Shown in pieces: positions 1 through 13,555 of a stretch of DNA of 64,000 nt. The stretch covers positions 827,501-891,500 of the forward strand of contig JANJXV010000264.1 of NCBI GenBank assembly GCA_024803745.1. The letters run 5' to 3'. The notes beneath the pieces are model-generated. The model was not told where the DNA came from. It worked only from the letters and a program-made list of their open reading frames with translations, and made no database searches. This DNA is from Megascapheus bottae (Eukaryota > Chordata > Mammalia > Rodentia > Geomyidae). The translations under genes and the position numbers were made by a program. How positions within the stretch are numbered: position 1 is the first letter of the stretch; the number at the start of each line of letters is the position of its first letter.

Positions 1-835
1 ACCATTACCCTAAACCTAACCCTAACCCTAACCCTAAAACTTACCCTTACCTTCAACCTAACCCTTAACCTAACACTTACCAATACCCTAACGCTAACCC
101 TAACCCTAACCCTAACACATACCTGTACCCTAACACTAACCCTAACCTTAACCATAACCCTAAACCTAACCCTAATCCTTACCCTAACCCAAACCCTAAC
201 CCTAACCCTAACCCTATCCCTTACCCTTACCCTAACAATAACCCTAACCTTAACACAAACCTAAACCTAACCCTAACCCTAACCCTTACCCTTACCCTAA
301 ACCTAGCGCTAAACCTAACCCTAACCCTAACCCTAACCCTAACCATAACAGTAATCCTAATCCTAACCATTACCCTTACCGTAACCCTAACCCTAAACCT
401 AACCGTAACCCTAACCCTAACCCTAACCTTTACCCTAACCCTTATCCTTACCCTAACCCTAAACCTAACCCTAACCCTGGCCCTAACCCTAACCGTAACC
501 CTAACACTAATCCGAACACTTACCCTAAACCTAACCCTAACCATTGCCCTTATCCTAACCCTAACCCTAAACTTAACCCCATCCCTAAACCTTACACTAA
601 CCGTAACCCTTACCCTAACACTTGCCCTAACCGTAACTCTAAACCTAACCCTAACCCTCACCCTAACCCTAACTCTAACCCTAAAACTTACCCTAACCCT
701 AACCCTAACCCTAACCCTTAACCTTAGCCTAACCCTAACCCTAACCCTAACCTTAACCCAACGCTAAACCTAACCCTAATCCTAAATCTAACCCTTACCC
801 TTACCCTAACCCTAGTCCTAAACCTTACCCTAACC
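1..835. repeat. Direct duplication, copy 1 (1247 bp offset)
   Basis: Bases 1-835 recur at 1248-2082 with no difference in the stretches I compared, including rare words such as CACATACCTGTACCC and TAGCGCTAAACC. The copies diverge after the shared word CTAGTCCTAAACC. The left edge lies outside the window, so the full unit could be longer. A related, more diverged copy runs through about 15.05-15.88 kb, and part of it at 12.4-12.85 kb. Confidence 0.9.
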
Positions 836-1247
836 CTTACCCTCACACTAACCCTAACCCTAATCCTTACCCTAACCATAACCCTATCCCTAATCCTTAC
901 CGTTGCCCTAACCCTAACCCTAACCCTTACCTTTACCCTAACCCTAAACCTGACCCTAAACCTAACCCTAACCCTAACACTAAGCCTAAGCTTAACCCTA
1001 ACCCTAAACCTAAGGCTTACCCTTACTCTAACCCTAAACCTAACCCTAAACCTAACCCTAACCCTAACCCTAACCCCTAACCCTAAACCTAACCCTAATC
1101 CTTACCCTTATCCTAATGCTAACACTAACCCTAATACTTACCCTTACCCTAAACCCTACCCTATCCCTAACCCTAACCCTAACCCTTACCCTAACAATAA
1201 CCCTAACCCTAACCCTAAAACTTACCCTTACCCTAAACCTAACCCTA
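836..1247. repeat. Class A segment between the two 835 bp copies
   Basis: This stretch carries the class A H-box: a CTCACACTAACC word, then TAAGCCTAAGCTTA with AAGCTT at 988. It resembles 13.24-13.40 kb and 16.43-16.59 kb closely. From about 1070 it passes into a segment with CTAAACCCTACCCTATCCC near 1150, which also occurs near 12.39 and 15.02 kb. It is absent after the second 835 bp copy, which continues into different repeat DNA at 2083. Confidence 0.75.
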
Positions 1248-2082
1248 ACCATTACCCTAAACCTAACCCTAACCCTAACCCTAAAACTTACCCTTACCTT
1301 CAACCTAACCCTTAACCTAACACTTACCAATACCCTAACGCTAACCCTAACCCTAACCCTAACACATACCTGTACCCTAACACTAACCCTAACCTTAACC
1401 ATAACCCTAAACCTAACCCTAATCCTTACCCTAACCCAAACCCTAACCCTAACCCTAACCCTATCCCTTACCCTTACCCTAACAATAACCCTAACCTTAA
1501 CACAAACCTAAACCTAACCCTAACCCTAACCCTTACCCTTACCCTAAACCTAGCGCTAAACCTAACCCTAACCCTAACCCTAACCCTAACCATAACAGTA
1601 ATCCTAATCCTAACCATTACCCTTACCGTAACCCTAACCCTAAACCTAACCGTAACCCTAACCCTAACCCTAACCTTTACCCTAACCCTTATCCTTACCC
1701 TAACCCTAAACCTAACCCTAACCCTGGCCCTAACCCTAACCGTAACCCTAACACTAATCCGAACACTTACCCTAAACCTAACCCTAACCATTGCCCTTAT
1801 CCTAACCCTAACCCTAAACTTAACCCCATCCCTAAACCTTACACTAACCGTAACCCTTACCCTAACACTTGCCCTAACCGTAACTCTAAACCTAACCCTA
1901 ACCCTCACCCTAACCCTAACTCTAACCCTAAAACTTACCCTAACCCTAACCCTAACCCTAACCCTTAACCTTAGCCTAACCCTAACCCTAACCCTAACCT
2001 TAACCCAACGCTAAACCTAACCCTAATCCTAAATCTAACCCTTACCCTTACCCTAACCCTAGTCCTAAACCTTACCCTAACC
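1248..2082. repeat. Direct duplication, copy 2 (1247 bp offset)
   Basis: Second copy of bases 1-835. Near-identity over 835 bp of otherwise degenerate repeat shows recent duplication, or assembly duplication. After 2082 the sequence turns to CCCCAACCC where copy 1 continues CCCTTACCC. Confidence 0.9.
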
Positions 2083-2865
2083 CCAACCCTAACCCTTAAC
2101 CTAACCCTAACCATAATCCTAACCCTAACCCGTACCCTTACCCTAACCCTAACCCTAACCCTAACTCTAAACTTAACCCTATCCCTAACCCTAAACCTAA
2201 CACCTACCGTTACCCTAAAACTAACCCTAAACCTAACCCTAACCCTAACCCTAACCCCTAACCCTAACCCTAACTCTAATCTGTACCCTTATCCTAACCC
2301 TAACACTAACACTAACACTTACCCTTACCCTAAACTCTACCCTATCCCTAACCCTAACCCTAACCCTTACCCTAACCCTAACCCTAACCCTAACCCTAAA
2401 CCTTACCCTTACCCTAAACCTAATCCTAACCCTTACCATAATCCTAACCCTAACCCTAGCCTTAACCGTAACCCTAAACCTAACCCTAACCATAGCCCTT
2501 ATCCTTACCCTAACCCTAACCCTAACCATAACCCTTACCCTTACCCTAACCCTAACCTTAACGCAACCCTAAACCTAACCCTAACCCTAACCCTAACACT
2601 TACACTTATCCAAACCCTAGCGCTAAACCTAACCCTAACCCTAACCCTAACCCTTACCCTAAACCTAACCCTAATCCTACCTCTAACCCTTACCCTTACC
2701 CTAACCCTAACCCTAAACCTAACCCTCATCCTAACCCTAACCCTAATCTTAACCATAAACCTTATCCTTAACCTAACCCTAACCTTAACCCTAACACTAA
2801 ACCTAACCCTAAAACTAAACCTAACCCTTACCCTTACCCTAACCCTAACCCTAATCCTAACCCTA
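2083..2865. repeat. Class C degenerate array
   Basis: Degenerate hexamers with no cassette of class A or B. From about 2541 the sequence becomes collinear with 51.2 kb onward, sharing the TAGCGCTAAACC word (about 2619 and 51290). Confidence 0.7.
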
Positions 2866-3213
2866 AAACTAACCCTAACCCTAACCCTAACACTAACCCT
2901 TCCCCTTCCCCTAACCCTAACCCTAACCCTTACCCTTACCCTAACATTAACCCTAACCCTAACCCTAACCCTTACTCTAACCCTAAGCCTAACCCTAACC
3001 CTAAACCTAATCCTAACCCTAACCCTAACCCTTACCCTAAAACTAACCCTAACCCTAACCCTAACACTAACCCTTCCCCTTCCCCTAACCCTAACCCTAA
3101 CCCTTACCCTTACCCTAACATTAACCCTAACCCTAACCCTAACCCTTACTCTAACCCTAAGCCTAACCCTAACCCTAAACCTAATCCTAACCCTAACCCT
3201 AACCCTTACCTTT
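2866..3213. repeat. 174 bp tandem duplication (two copies)
   Basis: Copies are about 2866-3039 and 3040-3213. The rare word CCCTTCCCCTTCCCC starts at 2897 and again at 3071, 174 bp apart, and flanking words (TAACATTAACC, TTACTCTAACC, TAAGCCTAACC) repeat at the same offset. The period equals 29 hexamers, so phase is kept. Confidence 0.88.
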
Positions 3214-4500
3214 ACCCTAACCCTAAACGTAAACGTAACCCTAACCCTTACTCTTACCCTTACCCTCACCTAAACTTAAACCTAACCCTAACCCTAACCC
3301 TAACCTTAACCCTAAACCCTTATCCTTACCCTAACCCTAACCCTAACCATAAACCTACCCCTAACCCTAACCTTAACCCTAACACTTTCCCTTAACCTAA
3401 ACCTAACCCTAACCATAAACCTAACATTAACCCTAAACTTAACCATTATCCTTACCCTAACCGTAAGCCTAAAACTAACCCTAACCGTAACCCTAAACCT
3501 AACCCCTACCCCTGTCCCTACCCCTTACCCTTACCCTAACCCTAACTCTAACCCTAACCCTAACACTCACCCTAACCCTCACCCTAACCATTACCCTTAT
3601 ATTAAACCTGACCTAAACTTAACCCCAACCCTAAACCTAACCCTAACCCTAACCCTTAACCTAACACTTACCCTTACCCTAACCCTAACCCTAACCCTTA
3701 CCCTTACCCTAACTTTAAACCTAAATCTAACCCTAAACCTAACCCTAACCCTTACCCTAACCCTAACCCTAACTCTTACCCTAACCCTAACCCTAACCCT
3801 AACCTTAAACCTAACCATAACCACAACCCCAAACCTAACCCTTACCCTTACCTTAAGCCTAACCCTAAGCCTAAACCTAACCCTAACCCTAACTCTAAAC
3901 TTAACCCTAACCCTAACCCTAACCCTTGCCCTTACCCTAACCCTAACCCTAAACCTATCACTAACCCTAACCCTAACCCTAACCCTTAACCTTAACCTAA
4001 CCCTAACCCTATCCCTAACCTTAACCCAAGCCTAAACCTAACCCTAATCCTAACCCAAATCCTTACCCTTACCCTAACCCTAGCCCTAAACATGATCCTA
4101 ACCCCAACCCTAACACTTACCCTAACCCTAACCATAATCCTAACCCTAACCCTTACCCTTATGCTAACCCTAACCCTAACCTAATCCTAAACCTAACTCT
4201 AAGCATAACCTTAACCCTAACACTTATCCTTACCCTAATCCTAACCCTAAACGTAACCCTAACCGTAGACCTAACCCTTGCCCTTACCCTAACCCTAACT
4301 CTAAAACTAACCCTAACCCTTACCCTAACACTAACCCTAACCCTAACCCTAACCCTAAACCTAACCCTACCCCTACCCCTAACCCTTACCCTTTCCCTAA
4401 CACTAACCCTAAACCTAACCCTTACCCTTACCCTAACCCTAAACCTAACCCTAAATCTAACCCTAACCCTAACCCTAACCATAACCTTAACCCAATCCTA
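3214..4500. repeat. Class C body, collinear with 51.7-52.9 kb
   Basis: AAACGTAAACGT occurs at 3225. Ordered words then match the 51.7-52.9 kb region: AAACCCTTATCCTTACC near 3315, TTTCCCTTAACC, CCATAAACCTAACATTAACC, CCCCTACCCCT, and later AAACCTATCACTAACC near 3950. The last part also resembles 49.74-49.94 kb. Similarity is high but not perfect, so this is an older relationship. Confidence 0.75.
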
Positions 4501-5003
4501 ACCCTAACCCTAACCCTTACCCTCACACTAACCCTAACCCTAATCCTTACCCTAACCCTAACCCTATCCCTAACGCTTACCCTTTCCCTAACCATAACCC
4601 TAACCCTTACATTTACCCTAACCCTAAACTGAACCCTAACCCTAACACTAAGCCTAAGCTTAAACCTAACCCAAACCCTAACCCTAACCCTAACCCGTAC
4701 CTTTCCCTAACCCTAACCCTAAACCTAACCCTAACCCTAACCCTAATCCTGACCCTTATCCTTACCCTAACCCTAACCCTAACCCTACACCTAACCCTAA
4801 CCCTAACCCTAACACTTAACCCTAACCCCAACCCTAACCCTTACCCTTACCCTTACCCTAACCCTAACCCTAACTCTGACCCTTACCATTACCCTAACCC
4901 TAACCCTAACCTTAACTTCAAACCTAAACCTAACCCTAACCCTAACCATAACACTTAACCTAATTCTAATCCTTACCCTAACCCTAAGCCTAAACTTAAT
5001 CCT

Positions 5004-5117
5004 AGGCCTAACACTTAACCTTACCCTAACCCTAACCCTAACCCTAACGCTTACCCTTACCCTAACCCTAAACCTAACTCTGACCGTAACACTAACCATA
5101 AACGTAACTGCCAACCC
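5004..5117. repeat. A cassette 1 (AGGCCT...GCCAACCC, 106 bp spacing)
   Basis: AGGCCT at 5004 and GCCAACCC at 5110. Followed by CTCACACTAACCCC and TTTTCC near 5170. Confidence 0.85.
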
Positions 5118-7235
5118 TAACTCTCACACTAACCCCTAACCCTATCCCTAACCATAACCATAACCCTTACCCTTTTCCTAACCCTGCCCCTAACCCTAAA
5201 ACTTACGCTTATCCTAACCTCTCCCTAATTCTAACCTTAACCTAAACTTTCCCCTAACCCTAACCCTAACCCTAACCCGACCCTAACCCTTACCCTTACC
5301 CTAACCTTAAACCTAACCCTAACCCTAACCCTAACACTTACCCTTACACTAACCCTAACCCTAATCTTAACCCCAACCCGAACCCTAACCCTAACCCTAA
5401 CCCTAAACCGAACCTTAACCCTAACCCTTATCCTTACCCTAACCCTAACCCTAAGCCTAACCCTAACCCAAAACCTAACCGTTACCCTTACGCTAACCCT
5501 AACCCTAAACCTAACCGTAAACCTTACCCTAAGCCTAACACTAATCCTAACTGTAACCCTAACCTTAACCCAAACCATTACACTTACCCTAACCCTAACC
5601 CTAAACCTAACCCTAAATCTAACCCTAACCCTAACCCTAATCCTTACCCTAATCCTAACCCTAACCATAACCCTTACCCTAACCCTAATACTTACCCTAA
5701 ACCTAACCCTACCCATAACCCTTACCCTAACCCTAATCCTTCCCCTAACCCTAACCCTAACCCTAACCCTTCCCCTAACCCTAACCCTAACCGTAACCCT
5801 ACACTAACCCTTACCCTTACCCTAACCTTAAAGATAACCCTAACCCTAACCCTAACCCTTACCCTTACATTAACCCTAAACCTAACCTTAACCCTAACCC
5901 GAATCCTAACCCTAACCCTAAACCTAACCTTAATCCTAACCCTTATCCTTAACCTAACCCTAACCATAACCCTAACCCTAAGCCTAACCCTAACGCTAAC
6001 CCTAACCCTAACCCTAACCATTGCCTTATCCTAACCCTAACCCTAAACTTAACCCCAACCCTAAACCTAACCCTAACCCTAAACCTTACCCTAACACTTA
6101 CCCTAACCGTAACACTAACCCTAACCTTAACCCTTACGCTAACCCTAACTCTAACCCTAAAACTTACCCTAACTCTTACCCTAACCGTAACCTTAACCCT
6201 AACCCTAACCCTTACCCTAACCCTAACTCTAACCCTAAAACTTACCCTAACCCTAACCCTAACCTTAACACTTAACCTTACCCTAACCCTAACCCTAACC
6301 CAAACCCTTACCCTTAACCTTACCCTAACACTAACCCTAACCCTAACCCTAACCCTAAACCTAACCCTACCCCTACAACTAACCCTTACCCTTTCCCTAA
6401 CACTAACCCTAAAACTAACCCTTACCCTTACCCTAACCCTAAACCTAACCCTAAACCTAACCCTAACCCTAACCCTAACCCTAACCTTAACCCAATCCTA
6501 AACCTAAACCTAACCCTTACCCTCACACTAACCATAACCCTAACACTTACCCTTCCCTAACCCTAAACCTCACCCTTACCCTTACCCTTACGCTTACCCT
6601 AACACTAACCCTAACCCTAACCCTAAACCTAACCCTAACCCTACCCCTAACGCTTACCCTTTCCCTAACACTAACCCTAAACCTAACCCTTACCCTTACC
6701 CTAACCCTAAACCTAACCCTAAACCTAACCCTAACCCTAACCCTAACCTTAATCCAATCCTAACCCTAACCCTAACCCTTACCCTCACACTAACCCTAAC
6801 CCTAATTCTTACCCTAACCCTAACCCTATCCCTAACCCTTACACTTTCCCAAACCCTAACCCTAACCCTTATCTTTACCCTAACCCTAAACCTAACCCTA
6901 ACCCTAACACTAAGCCTAAGCTTAAACCTAACCCAAACCCTAACCCTAACCCTAACCCGTACCTTTCCCTAACCCTAACCCTAAACCTAACCCTAACGCT
7001 AACCCTAACCCTGACCCTTACCCTTACCCTAACCCTAACCCTACACCTAACCCTAACCCTAACCCTAACACTTAACCCTAACCCTAACCCTTACCCTTAC
7101 CCTAACCCTAACCCTAACTCTCACCGTTACCATTACCCTAACCCTAATCCTAAACTTAACCCCAAACCTAAACCTAAACCTAACCCTAACCATAAACCTT
7201 AACCTAACTCTAATCCTTACCCTAACCCTAACCCT

Positions 7236-7349
7236 AGGCCTAACACTTACCCTTACCCTAACCCTAACCCTAACCCTAACTCTTACCCTTACCCTAATCC
7301 TAAACCTAACCCTGACCCTAACACTAACCCTAAACCTAACAGCCAACCC
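7236..7349. repeat. A cassette 2 (106 bp spacing)
   Basis: AGGCCT at 7236 and GCCAACCC at 7342. The downstream block matches cassette 1, with CTACCCC where cassette 1 has CTGCCCC. Confidence 0.85.
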
Positions 7350-9093
7350 TAACCCTCACACTAACCCCTAACCCTATCCCTAACCATAACCATAACCCTT
7401 ACCCTTTTCCTAACCCTACCCCTAACCCTAAAACTTACGCTTATCCTAACCCCTCCCTAACTCTAACCTTAACCCTAACCCTTCCCCTAACCCTGACCCT
7501 AACCCTAACCCTAACCCGACCCTAACCCTTACCCTTACCCTAACCTTAAACCTAACCCTAACCCTAACCCTAACCCTTACCCTTACACTAACCCTAACCC
7601 TAATCTTAACCCCAACCCGAACCCTAACCCAACCCTAAACCGAACCTTAACCCTAACCCTTATCCTTACCCTAACCCTAACCCTAACCCTAACCCTAAGC
7701 CTAAACCTAACCCAAAACCTACCCTTACGCTTACGCTAACCCTAACCCTAAACCTAACCGTAAACCTTAACCTAACGCTAACACTAATCCTAACTCTAAC
7801 CCTAACCTTAACTCAAACCCTTACCCTTACCCTAACCCTAACCCTAAACCTAACCCTAAACCTAAACCTAACCCTAACCCTAATCCTTACCCTAATCCTA
7901 ACCCTAACCGTAACCCTTACCCTAACCCTAATCCTTACCCTAATCCTTACCCTAACCCTAACCGTAACCATAACCCTTACCCTAAACCTAATTCTTACCC
8001 TAACCCTAACCCTAACCCTAAACCTTCCCCTAACCCTAACCCTAACCCTAACCCTAACCCTACCCTAACCCTTACCCTTACCCTAACCTTAAAGCTAACC
8101 CGAACCCTAACCCTAACCCTTAGCCTTACATTAACCCTAACCCTAACCTTAACCCTAACCCGAACCCTAACCCTAACCCTAAACCTAACCTTAATCCTAA
8201 CTCTTATCCTTACCCTAACCCTAACCATAACCCTAACCCTAAGCCTAACCCTAACCCTAAACCTAACCCTTACCCTTACCCTTACGCGAACCCTAACCCA
8301 AAACCTAATCGTAACCCTTACTCTAACCCTAACCCTAAACCTAACCCTAACCCTAACCCTAACCCTAACCCTTATCCTAAAACTAACCCTGGCCCTCACC
8401 CTAACCCTAACCCTAACCCTAACCCTAACACTTACCCTAACCCTAACCCTAAACATTGCCCTTATCCTAACCCTAACCCTAAACTTAACCCCAACCCTAA
8501 ACCTATACCTAACCCTAAACCTTACCCTAACACTTACACTAACCGTAACCGAAACCCTAACCCTAACCCTTACCCTAACCCTAACTCTAACCCTAACCCT
8601 AACCTTAACACTTAACCTTACCCTAACCCTAACCCTAACCCTTACTCTAACCCTAACCCTAACCCTAACACTTACCCTAAACCTAACCCTTACCCTAACC
8701 CTAACCCTAACCCTAACCCTTACCATAATCCTAACCCTAACACTAACCCTAACCTCTAACCCTAACCCTTAACCTAACCCTAAACCTAACCCTAGCCCTT
8801 ACCCTTACCCTAACCCTAAACCTAACTCTAACCCTAACCCAAACCCTAACCCTTACCCTAACCCTAACCCTAAACTTTACCATAACCCTAACCCTAACCC
8901 TATCCTTAAACCTAACCCTAACCATAACCATAACCCTAACCCTTACCCTTACCCTAACCCTAACCCTAACTCCCACCCTTACCATTACCCTAACCCTAAC
9001 CCTAACCTTAACCCCAAACCTAAACCTAAACCTAACCCTAACCATAACTCTTAACCTAACTTTAATCCTTACCCTAACCCTAACCCTAACCCT

Positions 9094-9207
9094 AGGCCTA
9101 ACACTTACCCTTACGCTAACCCTAACCCTAACCCTAACGCTTACCCTTACCCTAACCCTAAAACTAACCCTGACCCTAATACTAACCATAAACCTAACTG
9201 CCAACCC
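9094..9207. repeat. A cassette 3 (106 bp spacing)
   Basis: AGGCCT at 9094 and GCCAACCC at 9200. The following TAACCCCTAAGCG differs from the usual TAACCCCTAACCC. Confidence 0.85.
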
Positions 9208-9897
9208 TAACCCTCACACTAACCCCTAAGCGTATCCCTAACCATAACCATAACACTTACCCTTTTCCTAACCCTACCACTAAACCTAAAACTTATGCTT
9301 ATCCTAACCCCTCCCTAACTCTAACCTTAACCCTAACCCTTCCCCTAACCCTAACCCTAACCCTAACCATAACCCTTACCCTTACACTAACCCTAATCCT
9401 AATCTTAACCCCAACCCGAACCCTAACCCAACCCTAAACCGAACCTTAACCCTAACCCTTATCCTTACCCTAACACTAACCCTAGCCCTTACCCTTACCC
9501 TAACCCTAACCCTATCCCTAACCCTTACCCTTCCCCTAACCCAAACCCTAACCCTTACCTTTACCCTAACCCTAAACCTGACCCTAAACCTAACCCTAAC
9601 CCTAACACTAACCCGAAGCTTAAACCTAACCCAAACCCTAACCCTAGCCCTAACCCGCAACTTTCCCTAACACTAACCCTAAACCTAACACTAACCCTAA
9701 CCCTAACCCTGACCCTTACCCTTACCCTAACCCTAACCCTTCACCTAACCCTAACCCTAACCCTAACACCTAAACCTAACCCTAACCCTTACCCTTACCC
9801 TAACCCTAACCCTAACTCTGACCCTTACCATTACCCCAACCCTAACCCTAAACTTAACCCCAACCCTAAACCTAACCCTAACCCTAACCCAAACGCT

Positions 9898-10011
9898 AGG
9901 CCTAACACTTACCCTTAACCTAACACTAACCCTAACCCTAACGCTTACACTTACCCTAACCCTAAACCTAACCCTGACCCTCACACTAACCCTAAACCTA
10001 ACCGCCAACCC
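9898..10011. repeat. A cassette 4 (106 bp spacing)
   Basis: AGGCCT at 9898 and GCCAACCC at 10004, only 804 bp after cassette 3. The tail is altered (CTAACACATAACCCC). Confidence 0.85.
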
Positions 10012-10930
10012 TAATCCTCACACTAACACATAACCCCATCACAAACCATAACCTAACCCTTACCCTTTTCCTAACCCTACCCCTAACCCTAAAACTTACG
10101 CTTACCTTTACCCCTTCATAACACTAACACTAACCCTAACCCTTCCCCTAACCCTAACCCTAACCTTAACCCAACCGTAACCCTTGCCCTTACCCTTGCC
10201 CTAACCTTAAACCTAACCCTAACCCTAACCCTTACCTTACACTAACCCTAACCCTAATCTTAACCCTAACACGAACCCTAACCCTAAACCTAACCTCAAC
10301 CCTAACCCTTATCCTTACCCTAACCCTCACCATAACCCTAACGCTAACCCTAACCCTAACCCAAAACCTAACCCTTACCCTTACGCTAACCCTAACCCTA
10401 AACCTAACCCTAACCCTAACCCTAATCCTTACCCTAATCCTAACCCTAACCATAACCCTTACCCTAACCCTAATCCTTACCCTAAAACTTACCCTAAACC
10501 TAACCCTACCCATAACCCTTACCCTAACCCTAATCCTTACCCTAACCCTAACCCTAACCCTAACCCTTCCCCTAACCCTAACCCTAACCCTAACCCTACC
10601 CTAACCCTTACCCTTACCCTAACCTTAAACCTAACCCTAACCCTAACTCTAAACCTTACCCTAACCCTAACTCTGAACCTAAACCGAACCTTAACCCTAT
10701 CCCTAACCCTAACCCTAACCTAACCCTATACTTAATGCTAACTCTAACCCTAAAACTAACCCTTACCCTAAACCTAACCCTAACCCTAACCTTTACCCTT
10801 CCCCTAACTGTAACGCTCAACCTAACCGTAACCCTAACCCTAAACCTAACGCCTAACCCTAACCCTAACCGAAACCCTTACCTTACCCTAACCCTAACCC
10901 TAACCCTAAACCTTACCCTTACCTTTACCC

Positions 10931-13555
10931 TAACCCTAATCATAACCCAACCCTAACCCTAAACCTAATCCTTACCCTACCACTAACACTAACCCTAATC
11001 CTTACCCTAAACCTAAGCCTATCCCTAACCCTTACCCTTTCCCTAACTCTAACCCTAACCCTAACCCTTACCCTTACCCTAACCCTAAACCTAACCCTAA
11101 ACCTAACAATAACCTTAACCCTAACCCTAACCTTAAACCTAACCCAAACCATAATCCTAACCCTAACCCGTACCTTTCCCTAACCCTAACCCTAAACCTA
11201 ACCCAATCCCTAACCCTAACCCTGACCCTTACCCTTACCCTAACCCTAACCCTACACCTAACCCTAACCCTAACCCTAACCCTAACACCTAACCCAACCC
11301 TAACCATAACCCTAACCCTTACCCTTACCCTAACCCTAACCCTAACCCTGACCCTTACCATTACCCTAACCCTAACCCTAACCTTAACCCCAACCCTAAA
11401 CCTGACCCTAACCCTAACCCTAAAAATTAACCTAACCCTAATCCTTACCCTAGCCCTATCCCTAAGCATAACACTTACCCTTACACTAATCCTAACCCTA
11501 ACCCTAACGCTTACCCTTACCCTAACCCTAACCCTAACCCCTATCCCTAACCCTAATCCTAACCCCTAAACCTAACCCGAACCATAACCATAACCCTTAC
11601 CCTTATCCTAACCCTACCCCTAACCCTAAAACTTACCCTTACCCTAACCCCAACCCTAACCCGAACCCTAACCCTAACCCTAAACCTAACCGTAACCCTT
11701 ACCCTTACCCTTAACCTAACCGTAACACTAATCCTACCTCTAAACCTAACCTTAACCGTAACCGTTACCCTTACCCTAACCCTAACCCTAACCCTAACCC
11801 TAAACCTAACCGTAACCCTAACCGTAACCCTTACCCTAACCCTACCCCTGGCCCTAACCCTAACCCTAACCCTAACCCTAACACTTACACTAACCCTAAT
11901 CCTAACCCTAACACTAACCCTATCCCCTAACCCTAACCCTTAACCCAACCCTAACCCTACACTAACCCTAACGTTATCCTTACCCTAAACCTAAACCTAA
12001 CTATAACCTTAACCCAAACCCTAACCCTAACACTAACACTAACCCTAACCCTTACCCTAAGCCTAACCCTAACTCTAACCTTAAACCTAACCCTAACCCT
12101 AACCATAAGCCTAACCCTTACCCTTACCTTAACCCTAACCCTAAACCTAACCCTAACCCTAACTCTAAATCTAAACTTAAACCTATCCCTAACCCTAACA
12201 CTCGCCATTACCCTAATCCTAACCCTAAACCTATCACTAACCCTTACCCTAACCCTCACCCTTACCCTTACCCTAAACCTAACCCTAAACCTAACCCTAA
12301 CCCTAACCCTAACCCTAACCCCTAACCCTAAACCTAACCCTAATCCTTACCCTTATCCTAACCCTAACACTAACCCTAACACTTACCCTTACCCTAAACC
12401 CTACCCTATCCCTAACCCTAACCCTAACCCTTACCCTAACAATAACCCTAAACCTAACCCTAAACCTTACCCTTACCCTAAACCTAACCCTAACCCTAAC
12501 CCTAAAACTTACCCTGACCTTCAACCTAACCCTTAACCTAACCCTAACCCCTACCCTAACGCTAACCCTAACCCTAACCCTAACACATACCTGTACCCTA
12601 ACACTAACCCTAACCTTAACCGTAACCCTAAACCTAACCTTAACCCTTACCCTAACCCAAACCCTAACAATAACCCTAACCCTATTCCTTACCCTTACCC
12701 TAACAATAACCCTAACCTTAACACAAACCTAAACCTAACCCTAACCCTAACCCTTACCCTTAAACTAACCCTAGCGCTAAACCTAACCCTAACCCTAACC
12801 CTAACCCTAACCATAACAGTAATCCTAATCCTAACCATTACCCTTACCCTAACCCTAACCCTAAACCTAACCCTTGCCCTTACCCTAACCCTAACTCTAA
12901 ACCTAACCCTAACCCTAACCCTTACCCTAAAACTAACCCTAAACCTAACCTAACAGTTACCGTTACCCTAACCCTAACCCTAACCCTAAACCTTACCCTT
13001 ACCCTTACCCTAACCCTAACCCTAAACCTTACCCTTACACTTACCCTAACACTAACCCTAACCCTAACCCTAAACCTAACCCTAACCCTACCCCTAACCC
13101 TTACCCATTCCCTAACCCTAACCCTAAACCTAACCCTTACCCTTACCCTAAACCTAAACCTAACCCTAACCCTAACCCTAACCCTTACTCTTACCCTAAC
13201 CCTAACCGTAACCTTAAACCAATCCTAACCCTAACCCTAACCCTTACCCTCACACTAACCCTAACCCTAATCCTTACCCTAACCCTAACCCTATCCCTAA
13301 CCCTTACCGTTTCCCTAACCCTAACCCTAACCCTTACCTTTACCCTAACCCTAAACCTGACCCTAAACCTAACCCTAACCCTAACACTAAGCCTAAGCTT
13401 AACCCTAACCCTAAACCTAACCCTTACCCTTACCCTAACCCTAAACCTAACCCTAAACCTAACCCTAACCCTAACCCTAACCCGCAACTTTCCCTAACCC
13501 TAACCCTAAACCTAACCCTAACCCTAACCCTAAACCTTACCCTTACCTTTACCCT
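10931..13555. repeat. Tandem duplication, copy 1 (about 2.62 kb)
   Basis: Shared ordered words recur downstream at offsets of 2618-2624 bp: TACCACTAAC (10978 and 13602), CCCGTACCTTTCCC (11167 and 13791), ACCCGAACCATAACC (near 11575 and 14193), and CCCCTAACCCTAAACC (12319 and 14938). The right part, with AAGCTT at 13395, matches 16581 at offset 3186 because copy 2 holds extra sequence. Confidence 0.82.

Larger units (their letters stand above)
4501..10930. repeat. Class A region: successive A-type units
   Basis: Units are recognised by ordered rare words: AAGCTT H-box (4656, 6918, 9616), CCCGTACCTTTCCC (4694, 6956), the AGGCCT-GCCAACCC cassette (four copies), TTTTCCTAACCCT about 60 bp after the cassette, and CTTAACCCCAACCCGAACC (near 5370, 7609, 9403). 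H-box to GCCAACCC spacing falls from 454 to 424 to 388 bp, so units have gained or lost hexamers. Copies are clearly diverged, so this tandem series is older than the 5217 bp duplication. Confidence 0.8.
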
